Assembly: GCF_009696685.2 (NCBI RefSeq)
Contig: NZ_CP102355.1
Location: forward strand, 2,529,501-2,593,500
Reading direction: 5' to 3'
DNA: 64,000 bases
Source of the DNA: Paracoccus sp. SMMA_5_TC
Lineage (GTDB): Bacteria > Pseudomonadota > Alphaproteobacteria > Rhodobacterales > Rhodobacteraceae
The translations under genes were made by a program, and so were the position numbers. Every line of letters begins with the position of its first letter. Within the stretch, counting starts at the first letter, position 1. Below are positions 28,352-38,170 of the stretch, piece by piece. Under the pieces are notes generated by a model that saw only the letters and a program-made list of their open reading frames with translations, did no database searches and was not told the origin of the DNA.

Positions 28352-28597
28352 ATGCCATATGACAACACGCCCATTCGGCGGCCATGGGGGCTTGCCGACC
28401 GACTGATGATGCTGTTGGGCCGCCGTGCCCATGACAATTTCCGCTGCCAGGACCGTATGGCGGCGCTGGACGATCCCGCGACGCGCCACGCGCTGAAGGA
28501 TCTGCCCGATCACATCCTGCGCGACATCGGCGCCGAGGTGCATGCCAGCACCCGCACCGACGTCGAGGGCGAGGCGCTGCGCAAGCACCTGTGGTGA
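28352..28597 (+). CDS. DUF1127-like small protein
   Basis: An 81-residue basic protein. The C-terminal part LKDLPDHILRDIGAEVH carries the DUF1127 core (a leucine-aspartate-isoleucine-glycine motif), a domain used by small alphaproteobacterial proteins that bind RNA in stress and phosphate regulation. The ATG at 28352 has AAGGA just upstream. Its divergence from a LysR regulator is a common arrangement in Rhodobacteraceae. The role here is not known. Confidence 0.8.
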   Translation: MPYDNTPIRRPWGLADRLMMLLGRRAHDNFRCQDRMAALDDPATRHALKDLPDHILRDIGAEVHASTRTDVEGEALRKHLW

Positions 28598-28607
28598 TGG
28601 CGCGCGC

Positions 28608-30173
<1,566 letters not shown>

Positions 30174-30252
30174 CTAACTGCTTCGGAATTAACCGAAGAT
30201 TGGGAAATATGGGGCAAGGTGGCGGAAACAAGCCACGAAACGGATACCGCAT

Positions 30253-30768
30253 ATGCATCAGCGCAGCCCTGCCCCATCGATGCCCGCACTGCGGGCCGTG
30301 TCGCGAAGCAGCCGCACGGAAGCCTATCTGGAAAGTCTGCAGATCCTTGAACGGCTGCATCGGCTTCTGCTTGATCTGGTCAAGGATGAATTCGAACGGA
30401 TCGGCCGTTCGGACCTGACGCCGGTGCAGGCCCTGCTGATCTATAACCTGGGGGCGGCCGAGGTCACAGCGGGCGAGTTGCGCTCTCGTGGCATGTATCA
30501 GGGTTCCAACGTCTCCTACAATCTCAAGAAACTGGTGGAACTGGGATATGTCCACCACGAACGCTGTGAAATGGACCGTCGCTCGGTTCGGGTGCGGCTG
30601 ACCGAACGCGGTTGGCAGGTGCGCGACTGCGTTGCGAACCTGTTTGCACGCCACGCCGAGGGGTTGGAGCTTTCGGGCGTCCTGGATGACCCGCCGATCG
30701 AGGCTGTTAACCTGCAATGGCGGCGGGTCGAACGGTTCTGGGTCGAACAGATCCGCTATATCTACTGA
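30253..30768 (+). CDS. MarR-family regulator, LdtR-like
   Basis: A 171-residue winged-helix regulator. The pattern (YLESLQILERLHRLLLDLVK, GMYQGSNVSYNLKKLVELGY, DRRSVRVRLTERG) matches LdtR, a MarR regulator of L,D-transpeptidase and stress genes in Rhizobiales and Rhodobacterales. No L,D-transpeptidase is adjacent, so its target is elsewhere. The ATG at 30253 has only a weak upstream site; an ATG at 30280 is an alternative. Confidence 0.85.
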   Translation: MHQRSPAPSMPALRAVSRSSRTEAYLESLQILERLHRLLLDLVKDEFERIGRSDLTPVQALLIYNLGAAEVTAGELRSRGMYQGSNVSYNLKKLVELGYVHHERCEMDRRSVRVRLTERGWQVRDCVANLFARHAEGLELSGVLDDPPIEAVNLQWRRVERFWVEQIRYIY

Positions 30769-30801
30769 TCGAATGACAGGCGCTGTTGCTGCGGCTGCCC
30801 C

Positions 30802-31230
30802 CTACCAGTGGCCTGTATTTTCCATGCTGGCCCAGGGCTCTTGCGGCGGCAGACGCTCGCCCGCCTGCAAGAGTTCGATAGAGATGTTGTCCGGGCTGCG
30901 CACAAAGGCCATGTGCCCGTCGCGCGGCGGTCGGTTGATGGTAACACCCGCTGCCATCAGCCGCTCGCACAGGTCGTAGATGTTTTCGACCTGATAGGCG
31001 AGATGGCCGAAATGCCGGCTGTCTGACGGCAGGCCGTCGTCGCCATCCCAGTTCCAGGTCAGTTCGACCGGGGTTTCCGGCTGGCCGGGCGGGGCCATGA
31101 ACACCAGGGTGAACCGCCCCTGGTCGTTTTCGACGCGGCGAATCTCTTCAAGGCCCAGCAGGCGGTAAAAGGCGATGCTCTTGTCCAGATCCAGCACCCG
31201 GACCATGGTGTGCAGATAACGAATTTTCAC
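30802..31230 (-). CDS. gloA: Lactoylglutathione lyase (glyoxalase I)
   Basis: Converts the methylglyoxal-glutathione hemithioacetal to S-D-lactoylglutathione, feeding glyoxalase II (at 3.4 kb in this window). The 142-residue VOC-fold protein has the metal ligands in the expected places: His 7 (YLHTMVRVLDLDKS), Glu in PVELTWNWD, His in HFGHLAYQVENI and Glu in NISIELLQ. It is divergent from thyX. Confidence 0.92.
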   Translation of the reverse strand: MKIRYLHTMVRVLDLDKSIAFYRLLGLEEIRRVENDQGRFTLVFMAPPGQPETPVELTWNWDGDDGLPSDSRHFGHLAYQVENIYDLCERLMAAGVTINRPPRDGHMAFVRSPDNISIELLQAGERLPPQEPWASMENTGHW

Positions 31231-31352
31231 GACGTTCCCTTCCTGATCTCGCAGCGTGACGGCTGACCTGCCAAAACGGCCGGCACGCCAGCGGGGTTCC
31301 TTCTGCAGTTCTTCGCGTATAACTACGCCGCAGGCAGTAAAGGAATCCCCCC

Positions 31353-32258
31353 ATGACCCTGACGACCGAGCAACAGGCCCAGATCGATGAGTTGCGCGCC
31401 CAGCCGCGCCCCACCCTGCGTGCTGTCTCCGAGGGGATGGAGCGGCACCTTTACCAGCCGCATCCGGTTCTGGACCATGGCATGGTGCGGGTCATCGACT
31501 ATATGGGCGATGATGCCGCCATTACCCAGGCCGCCCGGGTCAGCTATGGTCGCGGCACCAAATCGGTCAGCAATGACGAGGCGTTGATCCGCTATCTGAT
31601 GCGGCATTGGCATTCGAGCCCCTTCGAGATGTGCGAGATCAAGCTGCATGTGAAGCTGCCGGTCTTTGTCGCGCGGCAATGGATCCGTCACCGCACAGCG
31701 AACGTGAACGAATATTCGGCACGCTATTCCATTCTCGACCGCGAGTTTTATATCCCCGCGCCCGAGCACCTGGCCGCGCAATCGACCGTCAACAACCAGG
31801 GTCGTGGCGAGGTTTTGCAGGGCGAAGAGGCTGCGCGGGTGCTGGACCTGCTGCGCCAGGACGCCATGCGCAGCTATGACCATTACGAGTCGCTGCTCAG
31901 TCAGGATGGCCAGCAGGGGCTTGCACGCGAACTGGCGCGGATGAACCTGCCCGCCAATATCTATACACAATGGTATTGGAAAGTGGATCTGCATAACCTG
32001 TTCCACTTCCTGCGGCTGCGGGCAGACGCCCATGCGCAATACGAAATCCGTGCCTATGCCGTGGCGATCTGCGACATCGTCCGCGATTGGGTGCCCCATG
32101 CCTATGCCGCCTTCCAGGACTATCGGCTGGGCGCGGTGCAACTGTCGGCGCAGGCCGTCGCGGTGCTGCGGCGTCGTCTTGCCGGCGAAACCGTGACGCA
32201 GGAAAACAGCGGCATGAGCAAGGGAGAATGGCGCGAGTTCGAGGCAATCTGGTCCTGA
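31353..32258 (+). CDS. thyX: FAD-dependent thymidylate synthase
   Basis: Makes dTMP from dUMP with methylenetetrahydrofolate and FAD. The 301-residue protein has the ThyX signature RQWIRHRTANVNEYSARYS starting near residue 110 (the RHRxxxxxxxS motif) and LPANIYTQWYWKVDLHNLFHFL. ThyX, rather than ThyA, is the version encoded in this window. Confidence 0.97.
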   Translation: MTLTTEQQAQIDELRAQPRPTLRAVSEGMERHLYQPHPVLDHGMVRVIDYMGDDAAITQAARVSYGRGTKSVSNDEALIRYLMRHWHSSPFEMCEIKLHVKLPVFVARQWIRHRTANVNEYSARYSILDREFYIPAPEHLAAQSTVNNQGRGEVLQGEEAARVLDLLRQDAMRSYDHYESLLSQDGQQGLARELARMNLPANIYTQWYWKVDLHNLFHFLRLRADAHAQYEIRAYAVAICDIVRDWVPHAYAAFQDYRLGAVQLSAQAVAVLRRRLAGETVTQENSGMSKGEWREFEAIWS

Positions 32259-32268
32259 TCGCGACCTT

Positions 32269-32301
32269 CTGCCCGGCCGGGACATCATCCCTGCCGGGCA
32301 G
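32269..32301. terminator. Hairpin between convergent thyX and bdhA
   Basis: CTGCCCGGC (32269-32277) and GCCGGGCAG (32293-32301) form a perfect 9-bp inverted repeat with a 15-nt loop in the 70 bp convergent gap. No T-run is present. Confidence 0.45.
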
Positions 32302-32328
32302 GCCATCCGCGCCAGATGAAAGTTCGGT

Positions 32329-33111
32329 CTAAAGTGCCGTCCAGCCGCCATCGACGGATATGGTGGTGCCTGTGATCTGGTCGGCCGCCGCCGAACACAG
32401 GAAAACAGCCGTCCCGCCCATCTGCTCGACTGTGGCGAATTGTCCCGACGGCTGGCGTTGCAACATGACCTTGGCGATCACGTCCTCGCGGCTCATGTTA
32501 TGCGTCTTCATCTGGTCGGGGATCTGCTTTTCCACGATCGGGGTCAGCACATAGCCCGGGCAGATCGCATTGCAGGTTATGGCTTCCTGCGCGGTTTCCA
32601 GCGCAGTCACCTTGGTCAGGCCGACAATGCCGTGCTTGGCCGCCACATAGGCCGATTTGAACGGGCTGGCCGTCAGACCATGGGCTGACGCGATGTTGAT
32701 GACCCTTCCCCAACCGGCCTGCCGCATCAGCGGCAGCGCCGCCGCAGTGGTGTGAAACGCCGAACTGAGGTTGATCGCGATGATCGCGTCCCATTTCTCG
32801 ACCGGAAACTCGGGGATCGGCGCGACATGCTGGATACCGGCATTGTTGACCAGAATATCGCAGCGACCCGCCCGCTGGATCAGTTCGCGACACTGGTCGC
32901 CCTTCGACATGTCGGCCTGGATGTAGCGCGCGCTGACGCCGTGTTCGCGCGCCAGGTTTTCGGCCAGGGCATGGTCGTCGTCGCTGTCGGTAAAGCTGTT
33001 CAGCACGACATCAGCCCCGGCGCGGGCCAGTTCCTGCGCAACCCCCAACCCGATGCCTGAATTCGACCCGGTCACCACAGCCGTCTTGCCGCTCAGGAAT
33101 TTCTGAAACAT
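32329..33111 (-). CDS. bdhA: 3-hydroxybutyrate dehydrogenase
   Basis: Oxidises D-3-hydroxybutyrate to acetoacetate, typically during polyhydroxybutyrate use. The 260-residue SDR enzyme shows TGSNSGIGLGVAQELA, the NNAG motif (ILVNNAGIQHVAPI), catalytic Ser in NIASAHGLTASPF and Tyr-x3-Lys in AYVAAKHGIVG, and the family C-terminus TGTTISVDGGWTAL. It is convergent with thyX. Confidence 0.94.
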   Translation of the reverse strand: MFQKFLSGKTAVVTGSNSGIGLGVAQELARAGADVVLNSFTDSDDDHALAENLAREHGVSARYIQADMSKGDQCRELIQRAGRCDILVNNAGIQHVAPIPEFPVEKWDAIIAINLSSAFHTTAAALPLMRQAGWGRVINIASAHGLTASPFKSAYVAAKHGIVGLTKVTALETAQEAITCNAICPGYVLTPIVEKQIPDQMKTHNMSREDVIAKVMLQRQPSGQFATVEQMGGTAVFLCSAAADQITGTTISVDGGWTAL

Positions 33112-33222
33112 CGCCCTCTCCTGCCCTCATGACATTTTGACGGGGCGAGCATGAGCAAAAACCCCCGCCCGTCAAGCACGCCGCTCGGACCTGCCATGCG
33201 ATCGAAACGGGATTGTTCGAAT

Positions 33223-33249
33223 AAAAAAGCGCCCGCACGAGGCGGGCGC
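33223..33249 (-). terminator. Rho-independent terminator of the candidate sRNA
   Basis: Reading on the minus strand, GCGCCCGC-CTCGT-GCGGGCGC (33249-33229) is followed by TTTTTT (33228-33223). This is a near-perfect intrinsic terminator, and it faces away from any annotated gene end. Confidence 0.85.
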
Positions 33250-33295
33250 AAGTCATGAGGCAGGTTTCATACAGGCAAGAAACCTATCGAGCAGT
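33223..33295 (-). ncRNA. Candidate small RNA, about 73 nt
   Basis: On the minus strand a promoter-like pair (33330-33302) would start transcription near A33295. The transcript would carry a 7-bp hairpin (AGGTTTC at 33285-33279, GAAACCT at 33268-33262, 10-nt loop), a single-stranded GCCTCATGACTT, and a GC-rich terminator with six U residues. No reading frame of conserved character is involved. The family is not recognised; expression is inferred. Confidence 0.6.
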
Positions 33296-33301
33296 GATTT
33301 A

Positions 33302-33330
33302 TCTATACGCTTTTCGCCGGTTGAGTCCAA
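33302..33330 (-). promoter_or_regulatory. Predicted sigma-70 promoter of the candidate sRNA
   Basis: On the minus strand TTGGAC (33330-33325) and TATAGA (33307-33302) are 17 bp apart. The start would be near 33295, just upstream of the hairpin and terminator. Confidence 0.55.
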
Positions 33331-33412
33331 TGGGGAAGTTTGCCTCGCGGCCAAGGGGCCGCTAATCTTGGCGCCAATCAGGTCAACGACCCCGAAACCA
33401 GGGCCTTCGAGC

Positions 33413-35269
33413 ATGCGATTCTTCAAATTTACTAACGATTCCGCGATCTGGCGGACACTCGCCCTTTGCGTGTGTGTTGCATCCATGCCGCTGGCAAGTC
33501 CCGCCGAACCCGTCCATGCCATTGCAATGTATGGAGAACCGGCGCTGAAACCGGGCTTTACGCACCTGCCCTATGCCAATCCCGAAGCCCCAAAGGGCGG
33601 TGCGATTCGCCTTGCCGAAACCGGCACCTTCGATTCGCTCAATCCCTGGATCCTGATGGGGAATCCGGTCTGGCCGATCTTTACGCAGCCGGGATTGCTG
33701 ACCGAATCGCTGATGATGCGATCCATCGACGAACCCTTCACCCTTTACGGGTTGCTGGCGGAAAGCGTCGAAACCGACCCTGAACGCAGTTGGGTCGAAT
33801 TCACCCTGCGTCCCGAGGCGCGCTTTTCCGACGGCTCGCCGGTCACGGTCGAGGATGTGATGTGGTCCTATGAGACGCTGGGGACCAAGGGCCACCCGCG
33901 CTATACCTCGGTCTGGGCGCAGGTCGATAAGATGGAGCAGACCGGCCCCAACAAGATCCGCTTCAGCTTCAAGACCCGCGACCGCGAGCTGGCGCTGCTG
34001 ATGGGGATGCGGCCGATCCTGAAAAAGGCCCAGTGGCAAGGGGTCGATTTCAGCCAGTCCAGCCTGACGCCGCCCATCGGCAGCGGTCCCTATGTCATCG
34101 ACCAGGTCGATCCGGGCCGTTCCATCACCTTCCGGCGCAATCCCGACTACTGGGGCCGCGACCTGCCGGTGTCGCGCGGGCTGCACAATTTCGACACCAT
34201 CCGCTACGACTATTTCGGGGACGCCGCCGCCATGTTCGAGGCGTTCAAGGCCGGCGAGATCGACGTGTGGCGCGAACTGGTCGCCGCGCGCTGGGACCGC
34301 GATTTCGACTTTCCGGCGATCCGCGACGGCCGGGTGGTCAAATCGGAAATCCCCCACCAGCGCCCGTCGGGCATCATCGGCCTGGTGATGAACACGCGCA
34401 ATCCGCTTTTCGCCGACTGGCGGGTGCGCCAGGCCATGATCGAGGTCTTCAACTATCGTTTCATAAACCTGACGCTCAGCGGCGGCAAGGATCCCCGCAT
34501 CACCAGCTATTTCGCCAATTCCGAACTGGCGATGCAACCGGGCCCGGCCCGCGGCCGCGAGGCCGAGTTGCTGGCACCCTATGCCGACAGCCTGCCCCCG
34601 GGCGCGCTGGAAGGCTATGTCCTGCCCGAAGGCGGCGACCGTGCCGTGGATCGGCAAGGCATCCGCGCGGCACTGGAGCTGTTGCGACTGGCGGGCTGGA
34701 CGGTCCAGGAGGGCGAGTTGCGCAACGCACAGGGCCAGCCGTTCAAGTTCGAGATCCTGCTGAACCAGTCGGGCAGCGCCATGCGCACCAGCGCCGAAAC
34801 CCGGCAGATCATCGACATCTTCGTCGAATCGCTGCGCAATCTGGGCATCCGGCCACAGGTGACGATGCTGGACGCCGCGCAATATGTCGAGCGCACCAAC
34901 AATTACCAGTTCGACATGACCTGGTATGAACGCGGCCTGTCACTATCGCCAGGGAACGAACAGCGTCTTTACTGGGGCCGCGATGGCGTGACCAAGCCGG
35001 GCAGCCGCAACTGGATGGGCATGGATTCCCCGGCAGCCGAGGCGATGATCGATGCGATGCTGCAAGCCAGCTCGCCCGAGGATTACCGCGCCGCCGTCCG
35101 CGCGCTGGACCGCGTGCTGACCACCGGGCGCTACGTCATTCCGGTCAGCTATTCGCAGATTTCCCGCTTGGCCCATCGCGCCGACCTGCATTATCCTGAA
35201 AAGACGCCGCTTTATGGGGACTGGCCCGGCTTCATGCCGGAAACATGGTGGCGTGGGGAAGAACAATGA
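33413..35269 (+). CDS. ABC transporter extracellular solute-binding protein (family 5)
   Basis: A 618-residue periplasmic binding protein of the oligopeptide/YejA-like family. A signal peptide is at residues about 1-33 (LALCVCVASMPLASPA). Family motifs include PEAPKGGAIRLAETGTFDSLNPW, the family-5 signature region around ETDPERSWVEFTLRPEARFSDG, and LTPPIGSGPYVIDQVDPGRS. The permease and ATPase genes are not next to it, so the partner transporter is elsewhere. The stop overlaps the next ATG (ATGA). Confidence 0.9.
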   Translation: MRFFKFTNDSAIWRTLALCVCVASMPLASPAEPVHAIAMYGEPALKPGFTHLPYANPEAPKGGAIRLAETGTFDSLNPWILMGNPVWPIFTQPGLLTESLMMRSIDEPFTLYGLLAESVETDPERSWVEFTLRPEARFSDGSPVTVEDVMWSYETLGTKGHPRYTSVWAQVDKMEQTGPNKIRFSFKTRDRELALLMGMRPILKKAQWQGVDFSQSSLTPPIGSGPYVIDQVDPGRSITFRRNPDYWGRDLPVSRGLHNFDTIRYDYFGDAAAMFEAFKAGEIDVWRELVAARWDRDFDFPAIRDGRVVKSEIPHQRPSGIIGLVMNTRNPLFADWRVRQAMIEVFNYRFINLTLSGGKDPRITSYFANSELAMQPGPARGREAELLAPYADSLPPGALEGYVLPEGGDRAVDRQGIRAALELLRLAGWTVQEGELRNAQGQPFKFEILLNQSGSAMRTSAETRQIIDIFVESLRNLGIRPQVTMLDAAQYVERTNNYQFDMTWYERGLSLSPGNEQRLYWGRDGVTKPGSRNWMGMDSPAAEAMIDAMLQASSPEDYRAAVRALDRVLTTGRYVIPVSYSQISRLAHRADLHYPEKTPLYGDWPGFMPETWWRGEEQ

Positions 35270-35403
35270 ACCGCAGGCTGATCGCAACCTTGCTGGTGCT
35301 GTTGGCGTTGGCCGGATGCAACACCGTTGCCGGCGTGGGCGAGGATATCACCGGCATGTCGCGCCTGGTGCAGGGCAATCTGGGCGGCAGAGGAGGTTAC
35401 TGA
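35266..35403 (+). CDS. Entericidin A/B-like lipoprotein
   Basis: A 45-residue lipoprotein: a short signal peptide with lipobox LALAGC (Cys 18), then CNTVAGVGEDITGMSRLVQG, the entericidin motif. It starts inside the stop of the solute-binding protein (ATGA) and its own stop shares a base with the next gene's ATG. Entericidins are small outer-membrane lipoproteins with suspected roles in stress and lysis. Confidence 0.85.
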   Translation: MNRRLIATLLVLLALAGCNTVAGVGEDITGMSRLVQGNLGGRGGY

Positions 35404-35756
35404 TGAGATGGAGTAACGTTCAGGCCAACTGGTCCGCCTTTTACGAGGCGATCACCGAGAAATGGCCCGAAGTGGACGAGGACGACCTGGACGAGATCGA
35501 CGGCGATCAGCGCGCCTTCATCCGCTATATCGCCAGAGTGACCGGGCAGGACATCGACGAGGCCAAGGACGAAATCCGCGAATGGCTGGCCGGGGAAATT
35601 CCGTCGGATGTGGTCATGGACCCGATCCACGACGGACATTCCATTGCCCTGTCGGCCAAATATGTCGGCGAAGGCGAGGACGAATATGCCGACGATGCCC
35701 GTTTTGGCGACGATGACGAGGATGCGGCCGATCTGGACGAGGCCCCGGGTCGCTGA
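35403..35756 (+). CDS. CsbD-like acidic protein
   Basis: A 117-residue protein whose first 65 residues follow the CsbD stress-protein pattern (NWSAFYEAITEKWPEVDEDD, then RQ-like helix and EAKDEIREWLAG). The C-terminal tail is very acidic (DDDEDAADLDEAP). It overlaps the entericidin by one base (TGATG) and has an AGGAGG site, so it is in the same transcript. CsbD proteins are sigma-B or stress-induced in other bacteria; the biochemical role is unknown. Confidence 0.75.
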   Translation: MRWSNVQANWSAFYEAITEKWPEVDEDDLDEIDGDQRAFIRYIARVTGQDIDEAKDEIREWLAGEIPSDVVMDPIHDGHSIALSAKYVGEGEDEYADDARFGDDDEDAADLDEAPGR

Positions 35757-35777
35757 ACGCCCGTCGGTGGTTCCGTT

Positions 35778-36563
35778 TCAGGCGTCCAGATCGACCCAGA
35801 CCGGCACGTGATCGCTGGGCTTGTCCTTGGCCCTTTCGTCGCGATCGATGCCCAGGTCGATCATCAGGTCCGCCGCCTCTGGTGATAGCAGGATGTGATC
35901 GATGCGGATGCCATTGTCCCTTTGCCACGCGCCGCCTTGGTAATCCCAGAATGTGAACGGCCCGCGCTGATCGCCGAAATGCCGGTCGCGCACCGCGTCC
36001 AGCCAGCCATCAAAGACGATCCGGCGCAGCGCCGCGCGGCTTTCGGGCTGAAACAGCGCATCCTCGCGCCATTTTTCAGGAAAGGCGGCGTCGCGCGGTT
36101 CGGGAATGACGTTGAAATCGCCCAGCATCACCGTCGGCAGCTCGGCCGTCAGCAGCTCGCGCGCCCGGGCGTGCAGTCGCGCCATCCAGGCCAGCTTGTA
36201 ATCGAATTTGGGCCCCGGCTGCGGGTTGCCGTTGGGCAGATAAAGCCCCGCGACGCGCACCGCCTGCCGGCCGATCACCGTAGCCTCGATATAGCGCGCC
36301 TGTTCGTCCGACTGATCGCCGGGCAGCCCGCGCGCCACGTCCTCGAGCGGCAGGCGCGACAGGATCGCCACCCCGTTGAAGCTTTTCTGGCCGTGGGTTT
36401 CGATGTGATAGCCCAGATCCGCGATCGGCTCGCGCGGAAAGCCGTCATCCTGGGTCTTGATTTCCTGCAACACCACCACGTCGGGCAGCGCCTCGCGCAG
36501 CCAGCCGGTCAGCGTGTCGATCCGGGCGCGAACGCCGTTGATGTTGAATGTCGCGATCTTCAT
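35778..36563 (-). CDS. Exodeoxyribonuclease III (AP endonuclease)
   Basis: Cuts DNA at abasic sites and has 3'-exonuclease activity in base-excision repair. The 261-residue protein has all ExoIII motifs: FNINGVRARIDTL, LQEIKTQDDGFPRE, the catalytic region LYLPNGNPQPG, GDFNVIPEPRDAAFP and SDHVPVWVDL. It is convergent with the CsbD-like gene. Confidence 0.95.
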   Translation of the reverse strand: MKIATFNINGVRARIDTLTGWLREALPDVVVLQEIKTQDDGFPREPIADLGYHIETHGQKSFNGVAILSRLPLEDVARGLPGDQSDEQARYIEATVIGRQAVRVAGLYLPNGNPQPGPKFDYKLAWMARLHARARELLTAELPTVMLGDFNVIPEPRDAAFPEKWREDALFQPESRAALRRIVFDGWLDAVRDRHFGDQRGPFTFWDYQGGAWQRDNGIRIDHILLSPEAADLMIDLGIDRDERAKDKPSDHVPVWVDLDA

Positions 36564-36600
36564 GGCGGCACACTAGCCGCGCGCCGCACGGCTGACCAGA

Positions 36601-36936
36601 TCAGATCGAAAAGCTGGTGCCGCAGCCGCAGGACGAACTGGCATTGGGATTGTCGATGGCAAATCGCGCGCCAATCAGTTCATCGACGAAATCGATGGTC
36701 GCACCGGCCAGGAACGGCAGCGACACAGGATCGACCACCACGGTCTGCCCCCCGCCCTGCAGGACAAGGTCATCCTCGGCCACATCGTCCAGGCGGATGT
36801 CGTATTGAAAGCCCGAACAACCGCCGCCCGATACCGCGACGCGCAGCGGCCGGGCCGGGCCGTCGCCATTGATTTCGGCCAGCCGCGCAAAGGCACGTTC
36901 GGTCACGCGCGGTGGCAGGTTCAGTTCCAGGTTCAT
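36601..36936 (-). CDS. A-type iron-sulfur carrier protein (IscA/ErpA/SufA family)
   Basis: A 111-residue protein that carries Fe-S clusters to target apoproteins. The three conserved cysteines are in SGGGCSGFQYDI and SSSCGCGTSFSI at the C-terminus. No isc or suf genes are adjacent, so its exact subgroup (ErpA or HesB) is not fixed. It lies 37 bp before exonuclease III on the same strand. Confidence 0.92.
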   Translation of the reverse strand: MNLELNLPPRVTERAFARLAEINGDGPARPLRVAVSGGGCSGFQYDIRLDDVAEDDLVLQGGGQTVVVDPVSLPFLAGATIDFVDELIGARFAIDNPNASSSCGCGTSFSI

Positions 36937-37012
36937 GGGGCGTTCCCGTTTCCGTCGTCAGGTTGGGAATATAGGGTTGCGCCGAAATTCTCGCAAGGAA
37001 TGCACGGAGATC

Positions 37013-38149
37013 ATGACGGTTCCCTATGCCTGCCACCCCCAGGACAGCCGCGGCCGGCGCTGGCCCGAACGCATGTCCACCTTTCGCAGCCCCTGGCAGC
37101 GCGACCGCGACCGCATCATCCATTCCTCGGCCTTTCGCCGTCTCAAGCACAAGACCCAGGTCTTTGTGGAACATGAGGGCGATTATTACCGCACCCGCCT
37201 GACCCATACCATCGAGGTGGCGCAGGTCGCCCGCACCATCGCCGGCGTGCTGGGGCTGAACGCGGATCTGGCAGAAACCGTCGCCCTGGCCCATGATCTG
37301 GGCCATCCCCCCTTCGGCCACACAGGCGAGGACGCGCTGGCCGCCTTGATGGCGCCCTATGGCGGCTTCGACCACAATGCCCAGGCGCTGCGCATCGTGA
37401 CGCGCCTGGAACGGCATTACGCCGATTTCGACGGGCTGAACCTGACCTGGGAAAGCCTGGAAGGCATCGCCAAGCACAACGGCCCGGTCACTGGCGACCT
37501 GCCCTATGCCCTGGCCGAGGTGAATGCCGAATGGGATCTGGAGCTGTCCACCAACGCCAGCGCCGAGGCTCAGGTGGCCGCGGTCGCCGATGACGTGGCC
37601 TATAATCACCACGACCTGCATGACGGGCTGCGCGCGGGGCTGTTTGATGAAACCGACCTGGCGCAGCTGCCCGTGGTGGGCGACGCCTTTGCCGAGGTGG
37701 ACGCCCTGCACCCGGGACTGGAGCCGATGCGCCGCCGGCACGAGGCGCTGCGCCGCGTCTTTGGCGTCATGGTCGAGGATGTGATCGCCGTGGCGCAGAA
37801 CCGGCTGAGCAGCCTTCAGCCCCAAAGCGCCCAGGACATCCGCGACATGGACGGGCCAATCATCCGCTTTTCCAAGCCGCTCTATCAGAATCTCAAGGCG
37901 ATCAAGCTGTTCCTGTTCACCCGCATGTATCGCGCGCCCTCTGTTGTGGCGGAACGCCAGCGCGTGACGCAGATGCTGAACGGCCTGTTCCCGCTGTATC
38001 TGAACGACCCGTCGAAGATGCCCGACCACTGGTTTCAGGCGGCCGAGGCGGCCGGCGACGAAACCGGCCGCGCCCGCGTCGTGCTGGATTACGTCGCCGG
38101 CATGACCGACCGCTTCGCCATTCAAGAGGCCGAGCGCCTTCTGGGCTAG
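37013..38149 (+). CDS. Deoxyguanosinetriphosphate triphosphohydrolase-like protein
   Basis: A 378-residue HD-domain hydrolase that removes triphosphate from dNTPs. Motifs: RRLKHKTQVFVEHEGDYYRTR, the HD pair in ALAHDLGHPPFGHTGEDAL, and YNHHDLHDGLRAGLF. The ATG at 37013 has GGAGA upstream and gives the family start MTVPYACHPQDSRGRRWPE. Such proteins are called dGTPase-like because the substrate varies. Confidence 0.93.
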   Translation: MTVPYACHPQDSRGRRWPERMSTFRSPWQRDRDRIIHSSAFRRLKHKTQVFVEHEGDYYRTRLTHTIEVAQVARTIAGVLGLNADLAETVALAHDLGHPPFGHTGEDALAALMAPYGGFDHNAQALRIVTRLERHYADFDGLNLTWESLEGIAKHNGPVTGDLPYALAEVNAEWDLELSTNASAEAQVAAVADDVAYNHHDLHDGLRAGLFDETDLAQLPVVGDAFAEVDALHPGLEPMRRRHEALRRVFGVMVEDVIAVAQNRLSSLQPQSAQDIRDMDGPIIRFSKPLYQNLKAIKLFLFTRMYRAPSVVAERQRVTQMLNGLFPLYLNDPSKMPDHWFQAAEAAGDETGRARVVLDYVAGMTDRFAIQEAERLLG

Positions 38150-38170
38150 AACGCGCCCGCTTTCCGCCGC

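Larger units (their letters stand above)
33112..33412. other. 301 bp region between bdhA and the peptide-binding protein
   Basis: This is the longest gap in the window. It holds a minus-strand unit of promoter, hairpin and terminator described in the separate entries (33223-33330). The part from 33112 to 33222 should contain the bdhA promoter, but no hexamers are convincing. The 89-residue frame on the minus strand at 33253-33522 overlaps the opposite gene and lacks family features, so I treat it as non-coding. Confidence 0.7.

Noticed and set aside
31296..31320. GTTC pair upstream of thyX that looked like a second SOS box
   Set aside because: The two GTTC elements are separated by 8 bases, not 7, so it does not meet the alphaproteobacterial LexA pattern.
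33253..33522. 89-residue minus-strand reading frame
   Set aside because: It overlaps the start of the solute-binding protein gene, has no family features, and its 3' part coincides with the sRNA hairpin.
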